Shown: positions 12,338-24,110 of the stretch, piece by piece | Layout: every line of letters starts with the position of its first letter | Position numbering within the stretch: the stretch's first letter is position 1 | Source: Hydractinia symbiolongicarpus | Lineage: Eukaryota > Cnidaria > Hydrozoa > Anthoathecata > Hydractiniidae | Length of the DNA stretch: 64,000 nucleotides | Reading direction: 5' to 3' | NCBI RefSeq assembly: GCF_029227915.1 | Contig: NC_079876.1 | Location: 5,396,001-5,460,000 of the forward strand | Position numbers and translations under genes: made by a program | Notes under the pieces: model-generated | Told to the model about the DNA's origin: nothing | Seen by the model: only the letters and a program-made list of their open reading frames with translations | The model's database searches: none

Positions 12338-13268
12338 CCAGTGTAATCGCTGAGTTCCGGCAATCATTTCAAATTAAGAAGAATGTTAATTCTTGGAGTG
12401 CAATTGTCTCACTTTCACATTTATAAGGTCACAGTCCATAATCAGTTCAATTAAGTCTCACAGTCAATCATTTCACTGTTAAAAGCCATACAACTTAGTA
12501 ATACCGGAAAAATATCGCTATATACATGTTGTTACGAATATGTGACTCAACCGTTGTAACTCAAACGGGTTGATACAGTTAGAAAGTCAATGAAATGTAG
12601 TTTTTGAAACTGTCGCTATTTCTTCAGCGCGCGATAATGGCTAGGATTGGTCCCACAGTAAAAAATGACTTATTTACCTAAGCTTTTAAATGAATCGCTA
12701 CCACAGCGCCCAGTGTAATCGCTGAGTTCCGGCAGTCACGTCATATTAAGAAGAATGTTATTTCTTGGAGTTTAATTGTCTCATTTTTCACATTTATCAA
12801 GTCACAGTCCAAAGTTAGTTCAATTAAGTCCCACAGTCAATCGCTTCACTGTTAAATACCATACAACCTAGTAATATCAGAAAAATATCGCTAAATACAT
12901 GTTGGTACGAATATGTGACCCAACCGTTTTAACTCAAACGGATTGACACCGTTAGAAAGTCAATGAAATGTAGTTTTTGAAACTGTCGATATTTCTTCAG
13001 CGCGCGATAACGGATAGGGTTGGTCCCACAGTAAAGAACGACTTATTTATCTAAATTTTTGAATGAAACGCTACCACAATGCCCACTTCAATCGCTGATT
13101 TTTGGCAATCATTTCATATTAAGAAGAATGTTATTTCTTGAAGTCCAATTGTCTCACTTTCACATTTATAAGGTCACAGTCCATAATCAGTTCAATTAAG
13201 TCCCACAGTCAATCGTTTCACTGTTAAAGGCCATACAACCTAGTAATATCAGAAAAATATCGCTAAAT

Positions 13269-13288
13269 ACATGTTGGTACGAATATGT
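13269..13288. other. Conserved 20-bp site with dyad centre gtac, one per monomer (example)
   Basis: The segment from acat to atgt around catgttggtacgaatatg is among the least variable parts of the monomer in all four layers. It has partial dyad symmetry: outer acat and atgt pair with each other and the centre gtac is self-complementary, so 12 of 20 positions are symmetric. Variants follow class: ggtgcgaat in some layer I copies, ggtacaaatagg in class D, ggtacgcatatg in class G. Conservation and symmetry suggest a possible protein contact, but recent shared ancestry alone could also explain it. No known binding site is recognised. Confidence 0.35.
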
Positions 13289-14410
13289 GAGCCAACCGTT
13301 GCAACTCAAACGGATTGACACCGTTAGAAAATCAATGAAATGTAGTTTTTGAAACTGTCGCTATTTCTTCAGCGCGCGATAACGGATAGGATTGGTCCCA
13401 CAGAAAAAAACGACTTATTTATCTAAATTTTTAAATGAAGCGCTACCATAACGCCCAGTTTAATCGCTGATTTCCGGCAATCATTTCAAATTAAGAAGAA
13501 TGTTATTTCTTGGAGTCCAATTGTCTCACCTTCACATTTATAAGGTCACAGTCCATAATCAGTTCAATTAAGTCTCACAGTCAATCGTTTCACTGTTAAA
13601 AGCCATACAACTTAGTAATACCGGAAAAATATCGCTAAATACATGTTGGAACGAATATGTGACTCAACCGTTGTAACTCAAACAGATTAATACAGTTAGA
13701 AAGTCAATGAAATGTAGTTTTTGTAACTGTCGCTACTTCTTCAGCGCGCAATAACGGATAGGATTAGTCCCACAGTAGAGAACGAGTTATTTATCTAAAT
13801 TCTTAAATGAAGCGCTACCACAACGCCCAGTTTAATCGCTGATTTCCGCAATCATTTCAAATTAAGAAGAATGTTATTTCTTGGAGTTCAATTGTCTCAC
13901 TTTCACATTTATAAGGTAACAGTCCATAGTCAGTTCAATTAAGTCTCACAGTCAATCATTTCACTGTTAAAAGCCATACAACTTAGTAATACCGGAAAAA
14001 TATCGCTAAACACATGTTGGTATGAATATGTGACTAAACCGTTATAACTCAAACGTATTGATACAGATAGAAAGTCAATGAAATGTAGTTTTTGAAACTG
14101 TCGCTATTTCTTCAGCGCGCGATAACGAATAGGATTGGTCCCACAGTAAAGAACAACTTATTTATCTAAATTTTTAAATGAAGCGCTACCACAACGCCCA
14201 GTTTAATCGCTGATTTCCGGCAATCATTTCAAATTAAGAAGAATGTTATTTCTTGGAGTCCAATTGTCTCACCTTCACATTTATAAGGTCACCGTCCAAA
14301 GTTAGTTCAATTAAGTCCAACAGTCAATTTTTTCATAGTTAAAAGCGATGCAACCTAGTAATATCGGAAAATTATCGCTAAATGCATGTTGGTACGAATA
14401 TGTGACCCAA

Positions 14411-14471
14411 CCGTTGTAACTCAAACGGATTGACACCGTTAGAAGGTCAATGAAATTTAGTTTTTGAAACT
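14411..14471. other. Two adjacent inverted repeats in the monomer (example)
   Basis: In this copy ccgtt (14411-14415) and aacgg (14424-14428) form 5-bp arms around an 8-base spacer, and agttt (14459-14463) and aaact (14467-14471) form 5-bp arms around ttg. Both pairs occur in most monomers. Class E' has ctgtt with aacag (34572-34589), so both arms changed and pairing is kept. Classes A2 and E often break the first pair (aatgg, cagtt), and class F weakens the second (agact). Whether the arms ever pair is unknown. Confidence 0.4.
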
Positions 14472-17372
14472 GTCGCTACTTCTTCAGCGCGCGATTACGG
14501 ATAAGATTGGTCCCACAGTAAAGAACGACTGATTTATCAAAATTTTTAAATGAAGCGCTACCACAACGCCCACTTTAACCGCTGATTTCCGGCAATCATT
14601 TCAAATTAAGAAGAATGTTATTTCTTGGAGTCCAATTGTCTCACTTCCACATTTATAAGGTGACAGTCCATAATCAGTTCAATTAAGTCTCACAGTCAAT
14701 CGTTTCACTGTTAAAAGCCATACAACTTAGTAATACCGGAAAAATATCGCTAAATACATGTTGGTACGAAAATGTGACTCAACCGTTGTAACTCAAAATG
14801 ATTGATACAGTTAGAAAGTCAATGAAATGTAGTTTTTGAAACTGTCGCTATTTTTTCAGCGCGCGATAACGGCTAGGATTGGTCCCACAGTAAATAATGA
14901 CTTATTTACCTAAACTTTTAAATGAAGCTCTACCACAGAGCCCAGTGTAATCGCTGAGTTCCGGCAATCATTTCAAATTAAGAAGAATGTTAATTCTTGG
15001 AGTCCAATTGTCTCACTTTCACATTTATAAGGTCACAGTCCATATTCAGTTCAATTAAGTCTCACAGTCAATCATTTCACTGTTAAAAGCCATACAACTT
15101 AGTAATACCGGAAAAATATCGCTATATACATGTTGTTACGAATATGTGACTCAACCGTTGTAACTCAAACGGGTTGATACAGTTAGAAAGTCAATTAAAT
15201 GTAGTTTTTGAAACTGTCGCTATTTCTTCAGCGCGCGATAATGGCTAGGATTGGTCCCACAGTAAAAAATGACTTATTTACCTAAACTTTTAAATGAATC
15301 GCTACCACAGCGCCCAGTGTAATCGCTGAGTTCCGGCAGTCACGTCATATTAAGAAGAATGTTATTTCTTGGAGTTTAATTGTCTCATTTTTCACATTTA
15401 TCAAGTCACAGTCCAAAGTTAGTTCAATTAAGTCCCACAGTCAATCGCTTCACTGTTAAATACCATACAACCTAGTAATATCAGAAAAATATCGCTAAAT
15501 ACATGTTGGTACGAATATGTGACCCAACCGTTTTAACTCAAACGGATTGACACCGTTAGAAAGTCAATGAAATGTAGTTTTTGAAACTGTCGATATTTCT
15601 TCAGCGCGCGATAACGGATAGGGTTGGTCCCACAGTAAAGAACGACTTATTTATCTAAATTTTTGAATGAAACGCTACCACAATGCCCACTTCAATCGCT
15701 GATTTTTGGCAATCATTTCATATTAAGAAGAATGTTATTTCTTGGAGTCCAATTGTCTCACTTTCACATTTATAAGGTCACAGTCCATAATCAGTTCAAT
15801 TAAGTCCCACAGTCAATTGTTTCATTGTTAAAGGCCATACAACCTAGTAATATCAGAAAAATATCGCTAAATACATGTTGGTACGAATATGTGAGCCAAC
15901 CGTTGCAACTCAAACGGATTGGTACAGTTAGAAAGTCAATGAAATGTAGTGTTTGAAACTGTCGCTATTTCTTCAGCGCGCGATAACGGATAGGATTGGT
16001 CCCACAGTAAAGAACAACTTATTTATCTAAATTTTTAAATGAAGCGCTACCACAACGCCCAGTTTAATCGCTGATTTCCGGCAATCATTTCAAATTAAAA
16101 ATAATGTTATTTCTTGGAGTCCAATTGTCTCACCTTCACATTTATAAGGTCACAGTCCATAATCAGTTCAATTAAGTCTCACAGTCAATCGTTTCACTGT
16201 TAAAAGCCATACAACTTAGTAATACCGGAAAAATATCGCTAAATACATGTTGGAACGAATATGTGACTCAACCGTTGTAACTCAAACGGATTAATACAAT
16301 TAGAAAGTCAATGAAATGTAGTTTTTGTAACTGTCGCTACTTCTTCAGCGCGCAATAACGGATAGGATTAGTCCCACAGTAAAGAACGAGTTATTTATCT
16401 AAATTCTTAAATGAAGCGCTACCACAACGCCCAGTTTAATCGCTGATTTCCGCAATCATTTCAAATTAAGAAGAATGTTATTTCTTGGAGTTCAATTGTC
16501 TCACTTTCACATTTATAAGGTAACAGTCCATAGTCAGTTCAATTAAGTCTCACAGTCAATCATTTCACTGTTAAAAGCCATACAACTTAGTAATACCGGA
16601 AAAATATCGCTAAACACATGTTGGTACGAATATGTGACTAAACCGTTGTAACTCAAACGTATTGATACAGATAGAAAGTCAATGAAATGTAGTTTTTGAA
16701 ACTGTCGCTATTTCTTCAGCGCGCGATAACGGATAGGATTGGTCCCACAGTAAAGAACAACTTATTTATCTAAATTTTTAAATGAAGCGCTACCACAACG
16801 CCCAGTTTAATCGCTGATTTCCGGCAATCATTTCAAATTAAGAAGAATGTTATTTCTTGGAGTCCAATTGTCTCACCTTCACATTTATAAGGTCACCGTC
16901 CAAAGTTAGTTCAATTAAGTCCAACAGTCAATTTTTTCATAGTTAAAAGCGATGCAACCTAGTAATATCGGAAAATTATCGCTAAATGCATGTTGGTACG
17001 AATATGTGACCCAACCGTTGTAACTCAAACGGATTGACACCGTTAGAAGGTCAATGAAATTTAGTTTTTGAAACTGTCGCTACTTCTTCAGCGCGCGATT
17101 ACGGATAAGATTGGTCCCACAGTAAAGAACGACTGATTTATCAAAATTTTTAAATGAAGCGCTACCACAACGCCCACTTTAACCGCTGATTTCCGGCAAT
17201 CATTTCAAATTAAGAAGAATGTTATTTCTTGGAGTCCAATTGTCTCACTTCCACATTTATAAGGTCACAGTCCATAATCAGTTCAATTAAGTCTCACAGT
17301 CAATCGTTTCACTGTTAAAAGCCATACAACTTAGTAATACCGGAAAAATATCGCTAAATACATGTTGGTACG

Positions 17373-20300
17373 AATATGTGACTCAACCGTTGTAACTCAA
17401 ACGGATTGATACAGTTAGAAAGTCAATGAAATGTAGTTTTTGAAACTGTCGCTACTTTTTCAGCGCGCGATAAGGTTTAGGATTGGTCCTACAGTAAAGA
17501 ACAACTTATTTATCTATATTTTTAAATGAAGCGCTACCACAACGCCAAGTGTAATCGCTGATTTCCGGCAATCATTTCAAATTAAAAAGAATGTTATTTC
17601 TTGGAGTCCAATTGTCTCACCTTCACATTTATAAGGTCACAGTCCATAATCAGTTCAATTAAGTCTCACAGTCAATCGTTTCACTGTTAAAAGCCATACA
17701 ACTTAGTAATACCGGAAAAATATCGCTAAATACATGTTGGTACGAATTTGTGACTCAACCGTTGTAACTCAAACGGATTGATACAGTTAGAAAGTCAATG
17801 AAATGTAGTTTTTGAAACTGTCGCTACTTCTTCGGCGCGCGATAACGGATAGGATTGGTCCCACAGTAAAGAACGAGTTATTTATCTAAATTTTTAAATG
17901 AAGCGCTACCACAACGCCCAGTTTAATCGCTGATTTCCGGCAATCATTTCAAATTAAGAAGAATGTTATTTCTTGGAGTCCAATTGTCTCACCTTCACAT
18001 TTATAAGGTCACAGTCCATAATCAGTTCAATTAAGTCTCACAGTCAATCGTTTCACTGTTAAAAGCCATACAACTTAGTAATACCGGAAAAATATCGCTA
18101 AATACATGTTGGTACGAATATGTGACTCAACCGTTGTAACTCAAACGGATTGATACAGTTAAAAAGTCAATGAAATGTAGTTTTTGAAACTGTCGCTATT
18201 TCTTCAGCGCGCGATAACGGATAGGATTGGTCCCACAGTAAAGAACAACTTATTTATCTTAATTTTTAAATGAAGCGCTACCACAACGCCAAGTTTAATC
18301 GCTGATTTCCGGCAATCATTTCAAATTAAAAAGAATGTGATTTCTTGGAGTCCAATTGTCTCACCTTAACATTTATAAGGTAACAATCCATAATCAGTTC
18401 AATTAAGTCTCAACGTGAATCGTTTCACTGTTAAAAGCCATACAACTTAGTAATACCGGAAAAATATCGCTAAATACATGTTGGTACGAATATGTGACTC
18501 AACCGTTGTAACTCAAACGGATTGATATAGTTAAAAAGTCAATGAAATGTAGTTTTTGAAACTGTCGCTACTTCTTCAGCGCGCGATAACGGATAGGATT
18601 GGTCCCACAGTAAAGAACGACTGATTTATCTAAATTTTTAAATGAAGCGCTACCACAACGCCCAGTTTAATCGCTGATTTCCGGCAATCGTTTCAAATTA
18701 AGAAGAATGTTATTTCTTGGAGTCCAATTGTCTCACTTTCACATTTATCAGGTCACAGTCCATAATCAGTTCAATTATGTCTCACAGTCAATCGTTTCAC
18801 TGTTAAAAGCCATACAACTTAGTAATACCGGAAAAATATCGCTAAATACATGTTGGTACGAATATGTGACTCAACTGTTGTAACTCAAACGGATTGATAC
18901 AGTTAAAAAGTCAATGAAATGTAGTTTTTGAAACTGTCGCTACTTCTTCAGCGCGCGATAACGGATAGGATTGGTCCCACATTAAAAAACGAGTTATTTA
19001 TCTAATTTTTAAATGAAGCGCTACCACAACGCCCAGTTTAATCGCTGATTTCCGGCAATCATTTCAAATTAAGAAGAATGTTATTTCTTGGAGTCCAATT
19101 CTCTCACCTTCACATTTATAAGGTCACAGTCCATAATCAGTTCAATTAAGTCTCACATTCAATCGTTTCACTGTTAAAAGCCATACAACTTAGTAATACC
19201 TGAAAAATATCGCTAAATACATGTTGGTACGAATATGTGACTCAACCGTTGTAACTCAAACGGATTGATACAGTTAGAAAGTCAATGAAATGTAGTTTTT
19301 GAAACTGTCGCTACTTCTTCAGCGCGCGATAACGGATAGGATTGGTCCCACAGTAAAGAACGACTGATTTATCTAAATTTTTAAATGAAGCGCTACCACA
19401 ACCACCAGTTTAATCGCTGATTTCCGGCAATCGTTTCAAATTAAGAAGAATGTTATTTCTTGGAGTCCAATTGTCTCACTTTCACATTTATAAGGTCACA
19501 GTCCATAGTCAGTTCAATTAAGTCTCACAGTCAATCATTTCACTGTTAAAAGCAATACAACTTAGTAATACCGGAAAAATATCGCTAAATACATGTTGGT
19601 ACGAATATAGGACTAAACCGTTGTAACTCAAACGGATTGATACAGTTAGAAAGTCAATGAAATGTAGTTTTTGAAACTGTCGCTATTTCTTCAGCGCGCG
19701 ATAACGGATAGGATTGGTCCCACAGTAAAGAACAACTTATTTATCTAAATTTTTAAATGAAGCGCTACCTCAACGCCAAGTTTAATCGCTGATTTCCGGC
19801 AATCATTTCAAATTAAAAAGAATGTTATTTCTTGGAGTCCAATTGTCTCACCTTCACATTTATAAGGTCACAGTCCATAATCAGTTCAATTAAGTCTCAC
19901 AGTCAATCGTTTCACTGTTAAAAGCCATACAACTTAGTAATACCGGAAAAATATCGCTAAATACATGTTGGTACGAATATGTGACTCAACCGTTGTAACT
20001 CAAACGGATTGATACAGTTAGAAAGTCAATGAAATGTAGTTTTCGAAACTGTCGCTACTTCTTCAGCGCGCGATAACGGATAGGATTGGTCCCACAGTAA
20101 AGAACGACTGATTTATCTAAATTTTTAAATGAAGCGCTACCACAACCACCAGTTTAATCGCTGATTTCCGGCAATCGTTTCAAATTAAGAAGAATGTTAT
20201 TTCTTGGAGTCCAATTGTCTCACTTTCACATTTATAAGGTCACAGTCCATAGTCAGTTCAATTAAGTCTCACAGTCAATCATTTCACTGTTAAGAGCCAT

Positions 20301-21246
20301 ACAACTTAGTAATACCGGAAAAATATCGCTAAATACATGTTGGTACGAATATATGACTAAACCGTTGTAACTCAAACGGATTGATACAGTTAGAAAGTCA
20401 ATGAAATGTAGTTTTTGAAACTGTCGCTATTTCTTCAGCGCGCGATAACGGATAGGATTGGTCCCACAGTAAAGAACAACTTATTTATCTAAATTTTTAA
20501 ATGAAGCGCTACCACAACGCCCAGATTAATCGCTGATTTCCGACAATAATTTCAAACTAAGAAGAATGTTATTTCTTGGAGTCCAATTGTCTCACCTTCA
20601 CATTTACAAGGTCACAGTCCATAATCAGTTCAATTAAGTCTCACAGTCAATCGTTTCACTGTTAAAAGCCATACAACTTAGTAATACCGGAAAAATATCG
20701 CTAAATACATGTTGGTACGAATATGTGACTCAATCGTTGTAACTCAAACGGATTGATACAGTTAGAAAGTCAATGAAATGTACCTTTTGAAACTGTCGCT
20801 ACTTCTTCAGCGCGCGATAACGGATAGGATTGGTCCCACAGTAAAGAACGAGTTATTTATCTAAATAATTAAATGAAGCGCTACCACAACGCCCAGTTTA
20901 ATGGCTGATTTCCGGCAATCATTTCAAATTAAGAAGAATGTTGTTTCTTGGAGTCCAATTGTCTCACTTTCACATTTATAAAGTCACAGTCCATAATCAG
21001 TTCAATTAAGTCTCACAGTCAATCGTTTCACTGTTAAAGGCCATACAACTTAGTAATACCGGAAAAATATCGCTAAATACATGTTGGTACGAATATGTGA
21101 CTCAACCGTTGTAACTCAAACGGATTGATACAGTTAGAAAGTCAATGAAATGTAGTTTTTGAAACTGTCGCTATTTCTTCAGCGCGCGATAACGGGTAGG
21201 ATTGGTCCCACAGTAAAGAATGACTTATTTACCTAAACTTTTAAAT
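17373..21246 (+). repeat. Class C run with a 744-bp dimer duplication
   Basis: About ten C monomers with low mutual divergence. The rare string caaccaccagttt with ggcaatcgtttc occurs at about 19399 and 20143, 744 bp (2 x 372) apart, together with ccatagtcag and atcatttcactg. The pair duplicates roughly 19300-20040 into 20045-20480; the second copy ends where ccagattaatcgc appears near 20521. One nearby variant is idiosyncratic: tgtaccttttgaaac near 20780. No gene or other element is seen. Confidence 0.7.
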
Positions 21247-22050
21247 GAAGCGCTACCACAGCGCCCAGTGTAATCGCTGAGTTCCAGCAATCACGTCAAA
21301 TTAAGAAGAATGTTATTTCTTGGAGTTCAATTGTCTCATTTATGACATTTATCAGGTCACACTCCAAAGTTAGTTCAACTAAGTCCCACAATCAATCGTT
21401 TCATAGTTAAAAGCAATGTTACCTAGTAATTTCAGAAAAATATCGCTAAATACATGTTGGTACGAATATGTGACCAAACCGTTGTAACTGAAACGGACTG
21501 ACACCGTTAAAATGTCAATGAAATGTAGTTTTTAAAACTGTCCCTATTTCTTCAGCGCACGATAACGGATAGGATTGGTCCTACAGTAAAGAATGACTTA
21601 TTTATCTAAACTCTTAAATGAAGCGCTACCGCAACACTCACTTTAATCGCTGATTTCCGGCAATCATTTCAAGTTAAGAAGAATGTTATCTCTTGGAGTC
21701 CAATTGTCTCACTTTCACATTTATAAGGTCACAGTCCATAATCAGTTCAATTAAGTCCCACAGTCAATCGTTTCACTGTTAAAAGCCATACAACCTAGTA
21801 ATATCAGAAAAATATCGCTAAATACATGTTGGTACGAATATGTGACCCAACCGTTGTAACTCAAACGGATTGACACCGTTAGAGAGTCAATGAAATGTAG
21901 TTTTTGAAACTTTCGATATTTCTTCAGCGCGCGATAACGGATAGGATTGGTCCCACAGTAAAGAACGACTTATTTATCTAAATTTTTAAATGAAACGCTA
22001 CCACAATGCCCACTTTAATCGCTGTTTTTGAGCAATCATTTCCTATTAAG
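20585..22050 (+). repeat. Left member of a displaced 16-monomer match (offset 5,982 bp)
   Basis: This block is echoed at about 26567-28030, 5,982 bp downstream (16 x 373.9). Shared variants include the caccttc form of class C, aagtc near 20982 and 26963, the X monomer with cacactccaaag and acctagtaatttcag, and cgcaacactcactttaatc. The copies differ by scattered substitutions and by the left-side context. The arrangement suggests that a large HOR once spanned the mosaic zone and was later disrupted by insertion of the 1,495-bp duplication and the D-E-G1-D-F group. Confidence 0.7.
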
Positions 22051-24110
22051 AAGAATGTTATTTCTTGAAGTACAATTGTCTCACTTTCACATTTATAAGG
22101 TCACAGTCCATAATCAGTTCAATTAAGTCCCACAGTCAATCGTTTGAAAGTTAAAAGCGATGCAACCTAGTAATATCAGAAAAATATCGCTCAATACATG
22201 TTGGTACGAATATGTGACCAAACCGTTGTAACTGAAACGGACTGACACCGTTTGAAAGTCAATGAAATGTAGTTTTTGGAACTGCCGCTATTTCTTCAGC
22301 GCGCGTTAACGGATAGGATTGGTCGCATAGTAAAGAATGACTTATTTGTCTAAACTCTTAAATGAAGCGCTACCAAAGCGGCCAGTGTAATCGCTGAGCT
22401 CCGGCAATCATTTCAAATTAAGAAGAATGCTATTTCTTGGAGACCACTTGTCTCACTCATAACATTTATAAGATCACAGTCCAAAATCAGTTCAATTAAG
22501 TACCACAGTCAATCGTTTCACGGTTAAAAGCGATGCAACCTAGTAATATCAGATAAACAATTCGCTAAATACATGTTGGTACGAATAGGTGACCCAACCG
22601 TTTTAACTCAAACGGACTGACACCGTTAAAAATTCAATGAAATGTAGTTTTTGAAACTGTCGCTATTTCTTCAGCGCGCGATAACGGCTAGGATTGGTCC
22701 CACAGTAAAAAATGACTTTTTATCTAAATTTTTAATTGAAGCGCTACCACAGCGTTCAGTGCAATCGTTAAGTTGCGGTAATCACGTCAAATTAAGAAGA
22801 ATGTTATTTCTTGGAGTCCCATTTTCTCATTTATCACATTTGTTAGGTCACAGTCCAAAGTTTGTTCAAGTAAGTCCCACATTCAATCGTTTCATTGTTA
22901 AAAGCGATGCAACCTAGTAATATCAAAAAAAAATATCGCTAAATACATGTTGGTACGAATATGTGACCCAACAGTTGTAACTTAAACGGACTGACACTGT
23001 TAGAAAGACAATGAAATGTAGTTTTTGAAACTATCGCTATTTCTTCAGCGCGCGCTAACGGCTAGGATTAGTCCCACAGTAAAAAAATGACTTTCTTTAG
23101 CTTAATTCTTAAATGAAGCGCTACAACAGCGCCCGGTGTAATCGCTGAGGTTCCGCAATTATTTCAAATTAAGAAGAATGTTATTTCTTGGAGTCAAATT
23201 GTCTCACTTTCACATTTATAAGGTCACAGTCCATAATCAGTTCAATTAAGTCCCACAGTCAATCGTTTCACTGTTAAAAGCCATACAACCTAGTAATATC
23301 AGAAAAATATCGCTAAATACATGTTGGTACGAATATGTGACCCAACCGTTGTAACTCAAACGGATTGACACCGTTAGAGAGTCAATGAAATGTAGTTTTT
23401 GAAACTTTCGATATTTCTTCAGCGCGCGATAACGGATAGGATTGGTCCCACAGTAAAGAACGACTTATTTATCTAAATTTTTAAATGAAACGCTACCACA
23501 ATGCCCACTTTAATCGCTGTTTTTGAGCAATCATTTCCTATTAAGAAGAATGTTATTTCTTGAAGTACAATTGTCTCACTTTCACATTTATAAGGTCACA
23601 GTCCATAATCAGTTCAATTAAGTCCCACAGTCAATCGTTTGAAAGTTAAAAGCGATGCAACCTAGTAATATCAGAAAAATATCGCTCAATACATGTTGGT
23701 ACGAATATGTGACCAAACCGTTGTAACTGAAACGGACTGACACCGTTTGAAAGTCAATGAAATGTAGTTTTTGGAACTGCCGCTATTTCTTCAGCGCGCG
23801 TTAACGGATAGGATTGGTCGCATAGTAAAGAATGACTTATTTGTCTAAACTCTTAAATGAAGCGCTACCAAAGCGGCCAGTGTAATGGCTGAGCTCCGGC
23901 AATCATTTCAAATTAAGAAGAATGCTATTTCTTGGAGACCACTTGTCTCACTCATAACATTTATAAGATCACAGTCCAAAATCAGTTCAATTAAGTACCA
24001 CAGTCAATCGTTTCACGGTTAAAAGCGATGCAACCTAGTAATATCAGATAAACAATTCGCTAAATACATGTTGGTACGAATAGGTGACCCAACCGTTTTA
24101 ACTCAAACGG
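21706..24110 (+). repeat. 4-monomer HOR, period 1,495 bp
   Basis: Positions 21706 to about 22615 match 23201 to about 24110 at an offset of 1,495 bp, with class order C C D0 and then a junction. Shared private variants are gttagagagtcaatg, aactttcgatat, gctgtttttgagc, ttggaactgccgc, ggtcgcatagtaaag and ggagaccacttg. The copies part where one continues caccgttaaaaattc (about 22621) and the other cactgttagaaagac (about 24116). A third, more diverged relative of the same block lies at about 28801-29700. The E monomer at 22.82 kb separates the two copies. Confidence 0.85.

Larger units (their letters stand above)
12150..17372 (+). repeat. 7-monomer HOR, period 2,604 bp, two similar copies
   Basis: Positions from about 12150 to 14768 match 14754-17372 at an offset of 2,604 bp (7 x 372). 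Shared rarities include cagtaaataatgac, gaagctctaccac (about 12321 and 14925), the A1-like monomer with gtgacccaaccgtttt, and aacagtcaattttttc. The copies are not identical. They differ, for example, at 13321-13410 (ccgttagaaaatc against cagttagaaagtc, and cagaaaaaaacg against cagtaaagaac) and in ccataatc/ccatattc near 12430. This duplication is therefore older than the 2,610-bp one in layer I, or it was patched by later gene conversion. Confidence 0.87.
11947..21246 (+). repeat. Array layer II: 25 monomers of 372 bp (mostly class C)
   Basis: The landmark moves from 11947 to 21247, exactly 25 steps of 372 bp, one base shorter than layer I. Diagnostic changes are gccatacaacttag instead of gcgatgcaacctag, taataccgg instead of taatatcag, ttgatacagtt instead of ctgacaccgtt, and ataaggtcacagtccataatc. 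Most monomers also read ctaccacaacgccc and ctgatttccggc. The monomers at 12.78 and 15.39 kb are exceptions: they keep the A1-type gtctcatttttcac with atcaagtcac, joined to accatacaacc. The first monomer (gtctc replaced by gtgtcatttattac near 12.04 kb) is intermediate between layers I and II. No genes. Confidence 0.87.

Noticed and set aside
22651-22917. Open frame of 88 codons.
   Set aside because: It is a chance frame across a monomer boundary in the class E monomer at 22.8 kb. It is in register with the frame at 7074 because the DNA is the same repeat, and neighbouring monomers carry stops in this frame.
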